This document shows, in pieces, positions 32,838 through 42,609 of a DNA stretch of 64,000 bases (its first letter is position 1; each line of letters begins with the position of its first letter). The stretch comes from Pseudeuparius sepicola (taxonomy: Eukaryota; Arthropoda; Insecta; Coleoptera; Anthribidae): the NCBI GenBank assembly GCA_963920635.1, contig OY987298.1, forward strand, positions 82,593,454 to 82,657,453, given 5' to 3'. Below the pieces are notes generated by a model, which was not told where the DNA came from, did no database searches, and was given only the letters and a program-made list of their open reading frames with translations. A program made the translations under genes and the position numbers.

Positions 32838-34405
32838 TTCAGACCCGATATGTACAATATCAGTTACAATCCCAGTTGTGTAAATTATGGCATGTGAATG
32901 CGCCAAAACCGAATCCGGCGGTGTTGCCAGAGCAAAGGGTCTCATTTTGTACTATTTACATATCATTTTACTTTTATAATATATATATAATATAACGCTC
33001 CTTCCTATAAACTGTATAGCGATGTCATAGATGGATGAGAGCGACGGGAACTGTACCTACTTGAAATTCGCGGTAGTAGTCTTGCCCAGAAAAAGTCTAT
33101 TGTCCGTCAACTTCCCGCGCGTTTTGTAAATGCGACCATCATGAACGTTTTTTGTTGTTGAACACGATTCTAGCGCAGAAATTGGATTTTGAACAATGGA
33201 ATACGCCCGTGCATTTTGATTCCTCAAGTTAAAGAATTTCAAGAATCGTAGATAATCATCTAAAAAATTAAATATCAGTAATTTTTTATCGTTGATAATT
33301 ATCTAAAATATTAATTGTATAGTATGAACAAGATTTTAAGTAGGTGTAAATAATAATTATTATAATATATAAATGTAAATAATAATTATTGTTGGGCGTC
33401 CAAAGACACAATTTTCCCCCCATTGGACTGACATGGTATCTGTTAAGGTTTCTGAGTTCCCCATGTTGAGAACCGACACTGAATCACCCTGTAGTGTAGT
33501 CCAGGGATAACAATAAAAACGTGCTTTATATAATGTATATTCTTTAAATAGGTGTATCCTTGGGGGGTAGGTGACATTTTTCCAAAATATAATAATATAT
33601 TCTATACAAAGTCATTCCTAAATGCGTAGCAAACTAAATAAGACTTTAATTATTTTTTAGAATGGAAGATGATGATTTTATGTTATTTGTCCTTTTAATT
33701 CTAAATAACGTTTATATTTTCCTCCATTTTTAATAAAAACACTAACTTTTGGAGGTAGCTATAGTTTTCGCAGAGCGGAAAACGAATTTATTTTTAAAAA
33801 TGTTATTTCTCTCAAGAGGTGAAGACAGACTGAGGCGTCTAGCCTTGAAATGGATTATATACATGACATTTTTGTGAAGTCAGCCAAGTCTATTATTTCA
33901 TTAAGGTAGACAGTTTAAAGAACATAACTCTATTCAATTTTTTATTGCAAATAATAAAGAACAACATTTTTTTGTTTACGTAATAAACCATAATGAAATC
34001 TCAAATACATGTAGAACTCAGACAAACATAAACGTGTAGAGGGTCGCTAAGAAACTTAACTTTTGTTTGTTAGGCAAAATTCCGTAAAATTTCCTTTACC
34101 CATACAGGGCGATTCAGTTTTATTCTTGAAGGCGTTAAAATGTGGCAGAAAATCTTAAAATAAGTTTTTTGTAATATACAATTTAGTTTGGACATAATGT
34201 TTATTTAAATGTCACCTTACGTTAGGCTGTGATAGTTAAAACGTATGTCTTTGCTTAATTTCTTTCATTATAGTTGTCATGTAAACCACATATTAAGCTA
34301 GTTTTTTGGAACACATTTGGCGTACGGGGCAAGTTATTTCCTTCTGTATCTGGTAGCCCGGGTACAAACCCCAATCATGAAATTATTTTGTTTTCGAAAT
34401 ATACA
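32838..34405. other. no recognisable gene
   Basis: Contains a short second match to CAGACCCGATA (32840), a (TA)n at about 32978, an isolated CACCCTG end near 33490 and an isolated CAGGGCGATTCAG near 34105. These look like orphan ends of CAGGGTG elements. No gene was seen. Confidence 0.4.
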
Positions 34406-34808
34406 TGTTACATCCAGAATATTCCTGACGTTTCACGAAAACTACGCATTACTTTACTTATCATGTTTACCACTTTTAAGAACTGCTGACTCTTTCCTGT
34501 ATTCAGATTTCTGCAGACAATAGTTCCTTAATCAAATTACACTTGTAGATGTTTTTCTCTAGAAAAGATCCAGAAGCTTGCCTAAGCATTTTGTCTCACT
34601 ATAAATACTTCGAAACCCAGAAACCGAGCGTTAATAGTCTTAATAGTTCTTCTTTCTCAGTTCCTAGTTCTTAGTCGAGTTAGTTTCTACTACTTCAAGT
34701 TACGTTGTGTGCCATTCGACGAGCTAATATCGCAAACCAGTGTACAAAGTTAAAACAAATAAATATTCCTTTTTTTAAAAAGTCATTTTCACTGGCACCG
34801 GCGTAACA
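34406..34808 (+). repeat. 5' LTR
   Basis: 403 bp, TG..CA bounded (TGTTAC..TAACA). It carries a TATA box (TATAAATA at 34600-34607), a TCAGT initiator-like motif at 34657-34661 and an AATAAAT polyadenylation motif near the 3' end. Confidence 0.95.
34600..34607 (+). promoter_or_regulatory. TATA box in the 5' LTR
   Basis: TATAAATA, conserved at the same place in the 3' LTR. The base just upstream differs between the two LTRs (CTCAC versus CTCCC). Confidence 0.7.
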
Positions 34809-34811
34809 ATT

Positions 34812-34829
34812 TGGTGGCAGCGGTGGGAT
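34812..34829 (+). promoter_or_regulatory. primer-binding site, tRNA-Leu type
   Basis: TGGTGGCAGCGGTGGGAT lies 3 nt after the LTR. It is complementary to CCA plus the acceptor/T-arm end of a tRNA-Leu (AAG), as I recall that tRNA. A check against the host tRNA set would settle it. Confidence 0.75.
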
Positions 34830-34892
34830 CCACTAGAAGAGGGGTTAAGAAGACACCCAGTGGATCCCAATCTACACTTTGAAGATACTACA

Positions 34893-34960
34893 GTTCCTGA
34901 GCAACGAGTTCCTGAGCAACGAGTTCCTGAAGCAACGAGTTCCTGAGCAACACAGATGAA
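34893..34960 (+). repeat. 15-nt tandem repeat in the leader
   Basis: GAGTTCCTGAGCAAC occurs four times, one copy with an extra A. It lies between the primer site and gag. Confidence 0.9.
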
Positions 34961-35072
34961 ACTACAGATTTTGTGAGTGGCAATTTTGACTTTTAAAACT
35001 TTATTTTTTGTTGCATTGTTTATTTTTGTGTATTTGTTTATTTTATTTATTTCGAATCATCATTTTTTCAAA

Positions 35073-36230
35073 ATGGTTAACGAACAAGAAGAGGTAGTAG
35101 GAACTAACGAACCACAATACAATTTAAGAGACATTTTCGCTTTAATACCAGAATACGACGGAGATCCGATATCCTTAAACACATTTATTAGCGCATGTAA
35201 AACCGCATTTCAAATATGCGATGAGGAACAGAAATTATTTGTAACAATTAGAATTAAAAATCAACTGCGTGGAAAGGCAGCGCAACTTATTAATAGTAGA
35301 GATTTAGACAAGTGGGATGATATTAATAATTTATTACAAACACATTTCGGAGATCCGCGAGATTTAAATGCTTTGATTTCAGACCTTCAGAGATTACGTC
35401 AAATGCCAAATGAAAATCCATTAACGTTCTGCAATCGTCTAATAAATGTAAATTCTAGAATGCAAAGCGCAATTACTAAACAAAATTTAACTAATGCTCA
35501 AAAGCAAGCGCAATCACAACTTATCGAAGATATGACTCTCAATACTCTTTTAACAGGTCTTGAACCAAAAATTGGTCAAATAATTAGAGCAAGTAATCCA
35601 GATACCGTACTAGAAGCTGTAAACCGAATAAAAATAGAACTTCAACTTACATATTTCGAAAATCAAAGACTTCCAAGACAAAATTATGCAAATAATACCT
35701 TTAATAATCAAAACAAAAAAATTTCTAAACCAAAATTTTGTTCATATTGCAAAAAGCAAGGGCATAACATTCAAGAATGCAGAAGTAAAAATAAAAGACA
35801 TAATGCACCCAGTAATCATTTCCAAAATTCTTATGGAAATCAAAATGAAAGATACAGTTCTAATTTCCAAAGAAATAATAATAATAATTTCTCTAGATCA
35901 AATAATTTTTCTCGACCAAATAATAATTTTAATAGACCGAATAATTTTTCATCTCAAAATTCAAACTCTAGTTTCCCTCGTAACAATTTCCAAAATTTTT
36001 CAAATCAGAGGTAATTTCCCCAACAAAATTCTAGACCTAATTTTCAAAATAACTCCCCTAGAACTCATCACATAAATGCAAAACCAACTTTCCCTTGGAA
36101 CTCAAATCCAACTCCTTCAACTTCGAAAGCACCTTCTATAACTCCAAATTCTTCCCCTAACGTAAATTTTACTCAACCAGCCTCGGACATTACTTCACAA
36201 ATGAGGAATCTGAACATGTCCTCAAAATAG
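35073..36230 (+). pseudogene. gag: gag, one nonsense codon
   Basis: Structural gag precursor. The likely start is the ATG at 35073 (MVNEQEEVVGTNEPQY). The frame is also open 32 codons further upstream, but that extension is hydrophobic and translates the leader. A capsid-like helical region covers about residues 15-210, followed by a CCHC zinc knuckle (CSYCKKQGHNIQEC) and an Asn/Phe/Arg-rich tail. An in-frame TAA at 36012-36014 interrupts the tail, and the frame then continues open to a TAG at 36228-36230. This implies a single point mutation in the last third. A retrovirus-type slip site lies at 36164-36170. Confidence 0.9.
36164..36170 (+). promoter_or_regulatory. candidate -1 ribosomal frameshift site (gag to pol)
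   Basis: A_AAT_TTT in the gag frame, 58 nt upstream of the gag TAG. It fits the X_XXY_YYZ rule. The pol frame is the -1 frame and is open from this point into the protease. I did not identify a downstream pseudoknot by eye. Confidence 0.6.
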
Positions 36231-36876
36231 AACCTGTATACAAAGTAAACTTGCATTGCGAACCAAACGAAGAACTTTACTATATCAAAAATTCAAATAA
36301 TTTTAATTTTTTAATTGATACTGGTGCGTCTATTTCATTAATAAAACCTCATGTAATTCGGCATTTAAATAAAGTTATAACTCCAGAGAATATAAAAATC
36401 AAAGGTATTTCAGACGAAGTATACACTGTCACAGAATCTTGTTTTCTTTTTCTTGGAAAATATGAACTTCCACAAAAAGTTTTTATTTTTAACCTTTAGC
36501 TTTTGACGGAATTTTTGGAACCGATTTTATAAAATTATTTCATGCTTTTATTGACATCCCTGGGAGACAATTAATAACTTATGAAGGAATAGTATCACTG
36601 CATTGTACCTTAGATGATTATCCACAAAATGTAGAAAATATAATTTCGATAGAACCTCGAGTAGAAAAGGTATGTAAGCTTAGAACTTTAAAACATAAAA
36701 ATACTGATGCTATTGTTTCAGCAAAAAATGTTGAAAATGTTTATTTACCTAATGCCTTAGTTCATATAGATAGTAATGGAGAATTTATTACAACAATTTT
36801 AAATAATAACGAGTCTAATAAGGTAGTTAATTTTAAGGAATTAGAAATAGAATCATATAATGAAAATAATTACAAT

Positions 36877-37101
36877 GATCCTACTAATAAAGTAGATGAA
36901 AACGGAGTATATAAAAATGTTTATCCTACAATAAATGTAGATGATTTTGATCCTACTATAAAAGTAGATGAAAATGAAAGTTGTAATTTTAATAATCCTA
37001 CTAATAAAGTAGATGAAGACGAAGTAAGTATTTCTGAGATTTATGTTGATCCTACTGAAAAGGTAGATGAAAATAATACTTATCCTACTATGAGAGTAGA
37101 T
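36877..37101 (+). repeat. coding repeat (D/Y/N)PTxKVDE, six copies, within pol
   Basis: GATCCTACTAATAAAGTAGA-type blocks start near 36877, 36919, 36949, 36994, 37048 and 37078. In the frame that is open from 36502 to 37213 they encode DPTNKVDE, YPTINVDD, DPTIKVDE, NPTNKVDE, DPTEKVDE and YPTMRVDE. The spacers are acidic and asparagine-rich. Spacing is irregular (30-54 nt), so this is a degenerate coding repeat and not a recent satellite. It lies between protease and macro domain. Confidence 0.85.
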
Positions 37102-37254
37102 GAATATAATAATTATGAAGTTAGTAAAGTTGAGAAAATAAAGTCTATGAAGATATTGATGACGATGATGTTTTTATTGCTGATAATGTTACTAAGTTTT
37201 GTATTATTGATATAAAAAATGATAATGAGTATAAAGAATTTAAGAAAAGTAAAA

Positions 37255-38062
37255 GTTTAGATTTTCCTAAGATAATTGAAGTTAACAATAATTTATTTGA
37301 ATTGCCAGAAAGATATTCGCTAGCGCATTGTGTTTCTTTAGACTTAAAAATGAGCGCAGGAATCGCGGCTAGTTTTAAGGAGAAATATAATCAAATTAAG
37401 TATTTAAAAGAGCAAGTTAATAATGTAGGACAAATTGCAATTCTTAAAAATCCAAATAGTTTTGTGTATTATCTATACTAAAATCGAGCAACTCTTACGC
37501 CTAGCGTAAACAAGAGCACGTGCGTTGAAATATCCGCCATAGCCGCACGGAGATACGTCCTTTATTTAATTTTAGTCTTACAATTGTGTACATCAAAATA
37601 TTTCAGACAAGAATTATTGGCTTAATTAAAATGGTTCAAAACAACGATAAATAAATAATTTGTGATTTGTGACAGTGTCTAAATAGCTGAAAACAACAAG
37701 ATAAAACCGAATATCTACACTTTTGCGATCGAGCACGTCACTGTTGCTGAGTCGGGTGAAATTTTATAGCCTACCGACCAATCGCGGATCGTCATTAAAC
37801 ACGTGGTTTTATTTACGCCAGGCGTACGGATTGCTCGATTTTACTATACTAACAAAAATATATTTTTGGCAGAAACCAACGTATAGTTCTTTATGGGTTT
37901 GTTTAAAGGAATTACGGGAACATATTATAAGAAATAATGTCAAACACTTAGCTATGCCTATGATTGGTTGTGGAATTGATAAACTAAAATGGTTCAAAGT
38001 CAAAAGAATGATAAATTTTGTTTTTCGCTATGTAGAAATTGAAATAATTATTTGCAAACTGG
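37255..38062 (+). pseudogene. TARG1/OARD1-like macro domain within pol, split by a MITE
   Basis: Before the insertion, one frame reads SLAHCVSLDLKMSAGIAASF, then EKY, GQIAIL and FVYYL. After it, another frame reads TKIYFWQKPTYSSL, then NNVKHLAMPMIGCGIDKLKW, KVKRMINFVF and EIEIIICKL. These are the ordered hallmarks of the TARG1 (OARD1) branch of macro domains, which bind ADP-ribose and remove it from glutamate or aspartate. The two catalytic positions known in that enzyme, a lysine (LxTK, codon 37855-37857) and an aspartate (GCGxD, codon 37978-37980), are both conserved. The halves are out of frame with each other by one base, apart from the MITE. The domain is in the same orientation and the same open-frame context as protease and RT, so it was part of the polyprotein. 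Confidence 0.88.
37479..37843. mobile_element. 365-bp MITE inserted in the pol macro domain
   Basis: TIRs of about 30 bp: TAAAATCGAGCAACTCTTAC at the left and the reverse of TAAAATCGAGCAATCCGTAC at the right. The host hexamer CTATAC is duplicated on both sides (37473-37478 and 37844-37849). It contains no coding capacity. A 6-bp duplication is not diagnostic, so the superfamily is left open. Confidence 0.88.
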
Positions 38063-41000
38063 AAATTTCAAAAATAAGCCAAAATTTTAAAGAATCACAA
38101 ATACAAATTTTTCCAATCTCTTCTAAAATTTCTGATATAAATAGAAAAAGAAATGTAAGATGTGAACCTTATAAAAAACCTAAAAACATACAAATTTCGT
38201 TAGAAGGAAATCAAAGGGAAATAAAATTCAAAGAACAACCTGAAATCAATAAAGAAAGAATAGTTCAAGGAAATAAAATTACCACCAAAAATAAAGTTAC
38301 ACTTAAAGAAAAATCTCCAAATAATCCTAATTTTAATTTTGAAGCAGAACTAGATAAATTTCTAAAACAACAAAAGGAAAAAGTACGAAATTTAAGAACA
38401 GTTCAAATTTTTAATATTTCTTCATTTGATAGGCAAGTCGCTATTACAGATAATTTACGCTTAGAACACTTAAACGAGGAAGAACGAGAAATTATTACTG
38501 ATCTTTATTTGCAATATTCAGACATATTTTTCCTAGAAGGTGACCAATTAACTTTTACAAATAAAATCAAATATTTAATAAATACAAACGAGTCGAAACC
38601 AATATACACTAAATCGTATAGATATCCACAAATACATAAGCAAGAGGTAAAGTCACAAATAGCAAAAATGTCGGAACAAGGAATTATACAACCTTCTATT
38701 TCACCTTGGAGCTCACCAGTCTGGGTGGTGCCCAAAAATCTAGATGCCAGTGGAAAACAAAAGTGACGTGTGGTAATAGATTACAGAAAGCTTAACGAAG
38801 TAACAGTCGATGATAAATATCCCTTACCAAACATAACAGACTTGTTAGATCAGCGAGGAAAATGTCAATATTTTACTACTCTTGATTTAGCGTCAGGATT
38901 TCATCAAATTGAAATTGATCAAAAAGATATGGAAAAAACTGCATTTTCGGTAGAAAACGGACATTGGGAATTTTTAAGGATGCCATTTGGGTTAAAAAAT
39001 GCGCCCAGTACTTTTCAGCGTGTTATGGATAACATACTTGCAGGCATTCAGAATGAGCGATGTCTTGTATATATGGACGACATAATTATTTATACTCTCA
39101 ATGTATAGAAGAACACGTTTCCCGACTTTCTGAAGTCTTCGATCGATTAAGAAATTCAAATTTGAAAATTCAATCTGATAAGTATAAATTCCTTAGAAAA
39201 GAAGTAGCTTACCTTGGTCATGTTATTACTAAAGACGGAGTAAAACCAAATCCCGAAAAATTAGAAGCTGTAATTAAATTTCCTACTCCCAAGAATCCGA
39301 AAGATATTAAATCATTTCTAGGCTTGGCAGGATATTACAGAAGATTTATCCCAAATTTTGCGAAAATAACAAAACCATTAACTACCCTACTAAAAAAGGA
39401 TGTTCCATTTAATTTTAATGATGATTGTGAAAATGCTTTTAATCAATTAAAAATAGCTTTAACTACCAGTCCAATTTTGAAGTACCCAGATTTTGAAGAA
39501 CCTTTTGTAATAACTACTGATGCATCTGCCTTCGCAATCGGTGCTGTTTTATCGCAAGGACCAATCGGTAAAGATCTTCCAATAGCATACACATCAAGGA
39601 CACTAAATACAGCTGAATCAAAATATAGCGTAATAGAAAAAGAATTACTCTCAATTGTATGGGCCTGTAAGACCTTTCGTCCTTACATTTATGGTAGGAG
39701 TTTTAAATTAGTTACCGACCATCGTCCCCTAACTTATCTTTTTTCAATCAAAGACCCAGGAAGTAGACTTGCAAGGTGGCGTTTAAAATTAGAAGACTAT
39801 AATTACGAAATAACTTATAAACCAGGCAAAATAAACAAAAACGCTGATGCATTATCAAGAATCAAAATCAACCCTATTGAAGAAGCTGTAATTGTTCATA
39901 CTAATCTAAATAATGAACCTTCAACCTCTAAAGAACCTGAATTAACTGATGAAGATATAAATGAACTAGACAACGAATTTGCTAGATTTATGAACTTGTA
40001 CAAGACTCAAGCTTTAATTGACTACTCTAAAGTACAAATCTCTAATACACAGTTACTTGACAAAGATCATAAGGATATAATCGTATTTATTCAACAAGAC
40101 AAAATTAGGGAAATACATGACAAACTAGTTGATGACATTTTTGAAATGGAACCCAAATTCGATTATAATAAAATAAGTATAATGACAAGTCAATCCGTCC
40201 CAAGAAGAACATATTATATTATTGTTTTACCTTATAATCTCGAAATGGCTACACAATTACTTTTCGTTTCTTTGTATAGAGATAAAGATTTTCTAACCAG
40301 CTCTAAAACTTATTATGTTGAAAATAATACAGATTTCCCAATATTAGAGATGTTAAGTTTTATTTATTCAGATAAAGAAATGAGGTTTATAATTTGCCAA
40401 AATATTGTCGAAATCCCGGATGCAGACCAAATCCCAATAGTGATAGATAATTACCATTCAGGCAAATCAAATTTTCACAGAGGAATTAATGAAACAATCA
40501 GACGAATAAGACAAAAATATAATTGGTCCGGACTGACAAAAGACGTCGAAAATTTTATAAAACAATGTGAGATATGCCAAAAAGCTAAAATTTGCAGGAA
40601 AAACTTATCAAATCCTTTGGTCATTACTGAAACACCTCGAGCCCCTTTTGAACGAATAAATTTAGACATTTTAGAAATTCCAACAAGACATTTAGTTCTA
40701 ACAGTTCGCGATGAATTGACTAAATTTGCACAAGCATATCCTGTTGAAAATAAAACTGCAAAAAATGTAGTTAACGTCTTAGTTTCATATTTTCAACATT
40801 ACGATACTCCCTTAAGAATTCATTGTGATAGCGGACGAGAATTTAATAATCAATTAATGAAAGATTTATGTACACTATATAATATTAAATTAATATTTTC
40901 TAGTATCAATCACCCTCAATCTAACGGCTCATTAGAAAGATTTCACGCGACACTACTTGAAATGATAAGAACAATGACTTTAGAAAAACCTGGAGAACAC

Positions 41001-42248
41001 CCTTTACAATTATTACCTTATGATTGTATTTGTTATAATAATTCTATCAATCATACAACAGGTTATTCCCCATATGAACTAGTTTTTGGACATACGGCTA
41101 GTCGCCCCGCCGAAACGTTATATAATGAAGAACAATTAATTTCAAAATACGTCAGAGATCTAAATGCCAAAATAAAACATTATTATGAAATTGCTAGAAA
41201 ACGTACTGATCTAAGAAAATAAAAAGCCAAAGAAAGATTTGACAAACAGAATCCAACCCAACATGAATTTAAGATAGGAGATAAAGTCTGGTTAAAGGAA
41301 TCACAAATCAAAAACAAATTAGCAAACAAGTTTAATCGACCTTACGAAGTTAGAGAAATTTATAAAAAAATCTTGTCTAATCTATAATCCAATAACTGAT
41401 CAAACAACTAAAGTTAATTTTGATATGTTGAAAGAATGCTATAGCAAAGAACAAAATTTGAATCAAACAAACTTAAGGACGGAAATAAAACGTCATCACC
41501 TCGCGACGACCTTCATTTGACCGTGTTCCTAACTAGGATAAATGTTGCTAAAACAGAAATTGTTTACTGGAGTGCAAAAATTCCGCAAGTGTCTGTAAGA
41601 TGGCGCTGGAGTTGGAGAGCGGCCATTGGTACAGAGCGAGAATAAAAAGTAATGTTTCGCGCTAAAATAAGTTTCCGTTCCTTATAAGTTGTTTTGTTGC
41701 CCGGCAAGCAAGGTCGTTCGTCGGAACCAGGGGTCTAGGGGGAGGCAGGCGGACCGACCCCCTTTTTTATACAAATAACAGCACATCGCTCTCATCCTGG
41801 CGTATTTTGGCATTGAAACTGTGAATTGTTAAACACAAAATAATAATATGAATATTTACGCTCCTTTATTTTTCTATATTTTGTCATAGTTATTAAGAAT
41901 ATTGTTGAGTAAAATATTAAGTAAGAGGACTACCTACCGGCTGTCAAATCTACTGTCATGACATAATAATTCTCCCTCAAAACCGCATGAATGATCACAG
42001 CACTTACCCTAACTGACATTTAGAATTTATGTCACTATAGTTTTATCTTTTATCATTCTATTAACTTTTCATTAAGTACTTAATATTGATAAACCGAAAG
42101 AAATTAAAATTCTGTTGTATTTGATCCAAAGTTGACGTAAAGTTGTGAATTTTGTTAGATACGTGAAATACCTACTATTTGCTGATATCTTAATATATGT
42201 ATTATTTTAGCATACATTTAGAGTAATGGAAAATGTAATGTAAATAAA

Positions 42249-42434
42249 TTTTTTCTACAAGCGTGCGGAAAAGTACACTTTTCCGTACGCATTTTAGTTT
42301 AGAAAGTGTCACTTTTCCGCACTACTTTTCCGCACTAGTGCGGAAAAGTGACACTTTCTAAACTAAAATGCGTGCGGAAAAGTAAATGCGTGCGGAAAAG
42401 TGTCTCACTTTTCCGCACGCTTGTAGAAAAAATA
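42249..42434. repeat. palindrome built from GCGTGCGGAAAAGT motifs
   Basis: TTTTCTACAAGCGTGCGGAA at the left is mirrored by CTTTTCCGCACGCTTGTAGA at the right. The centre (CCGCACTAGTGCGG, about 42330-42343) is itself a perfect palindrome. The motif GTGCGGAAAAGT and its complement occur at least eight times up to 42540. Confidence 0.85.
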
Positions 42435-42560
42435 GTGTTCCTAACTCTTGCGGAAAGTGTCTTTTCCACACTCGATTTCTTGGCTGAACGACGCGTAGCG
42501 AACTGCAATCGCGTGCGGAAAAGTGGCACTTTCCGCACTTGTTAGGAAATATACTATATA

Positions 42561-42609
42561 GGTACTACCATAGAAGAATTTACGTAGTAGATTCTTCTAT
42601 GGTACTACC
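42561..42609. repeat. perfect 19-bp stem hairpin
   Basis: GGTACTACCATAGAAGAAT and its exact reverse complement are separated by 11 nt. Confidence 0.9.

Larger units (their letters stand above)
36164..41520 (+). pseudogene. pol: pol polyprotein: protease, macro domain, RT, RNase H, integrase; multiply broken
   Basis: Domains in order: aspartic protease with DTGAS at 36317-36331; a linker with a six-fold PTxKVDE-type repeat (36877-37101); a TARG1-like macro domain (about 37255-38062); a second linker; reverse transcriptase with [15 protein letters not shown] and YMDD at 39070-39081; RNase H (TTDASAFAIGAVLSQ, EKELLSIVWA, TDHRPL, NADALSR); integrase with a His/Cys zinc finger (CEIC at about 40568), the D-D-E residues in INLDILE, HCDSGREF and NGSLERF, and a C-terminal FNRPYEV segment. 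Lesions: frameshifts near 36495, 37140, 39097 and 41367 (in a 7-A run); TGA at 38764 just before RT; TAA at 41220; and a MITE at 37479-37843. The tail ends at TGA 41518. It cannot make a full polyprotein now. Confidence 0.92.

Noticed and set aside
34977..35072. 32-codon upstream extension of gag
   Set aside because: Hydrophobic and leader-derived. The ATG at 35073 begins the soluble gag-like sequence.
35686..36075. 129-codon frame overlapping the end of gag
   Set aside because: Ile/Lys-rich translation of the Asn/Phe-rich gag tail in another frame. The true pol frame starts later, near the slippery site, and encodes the protease.
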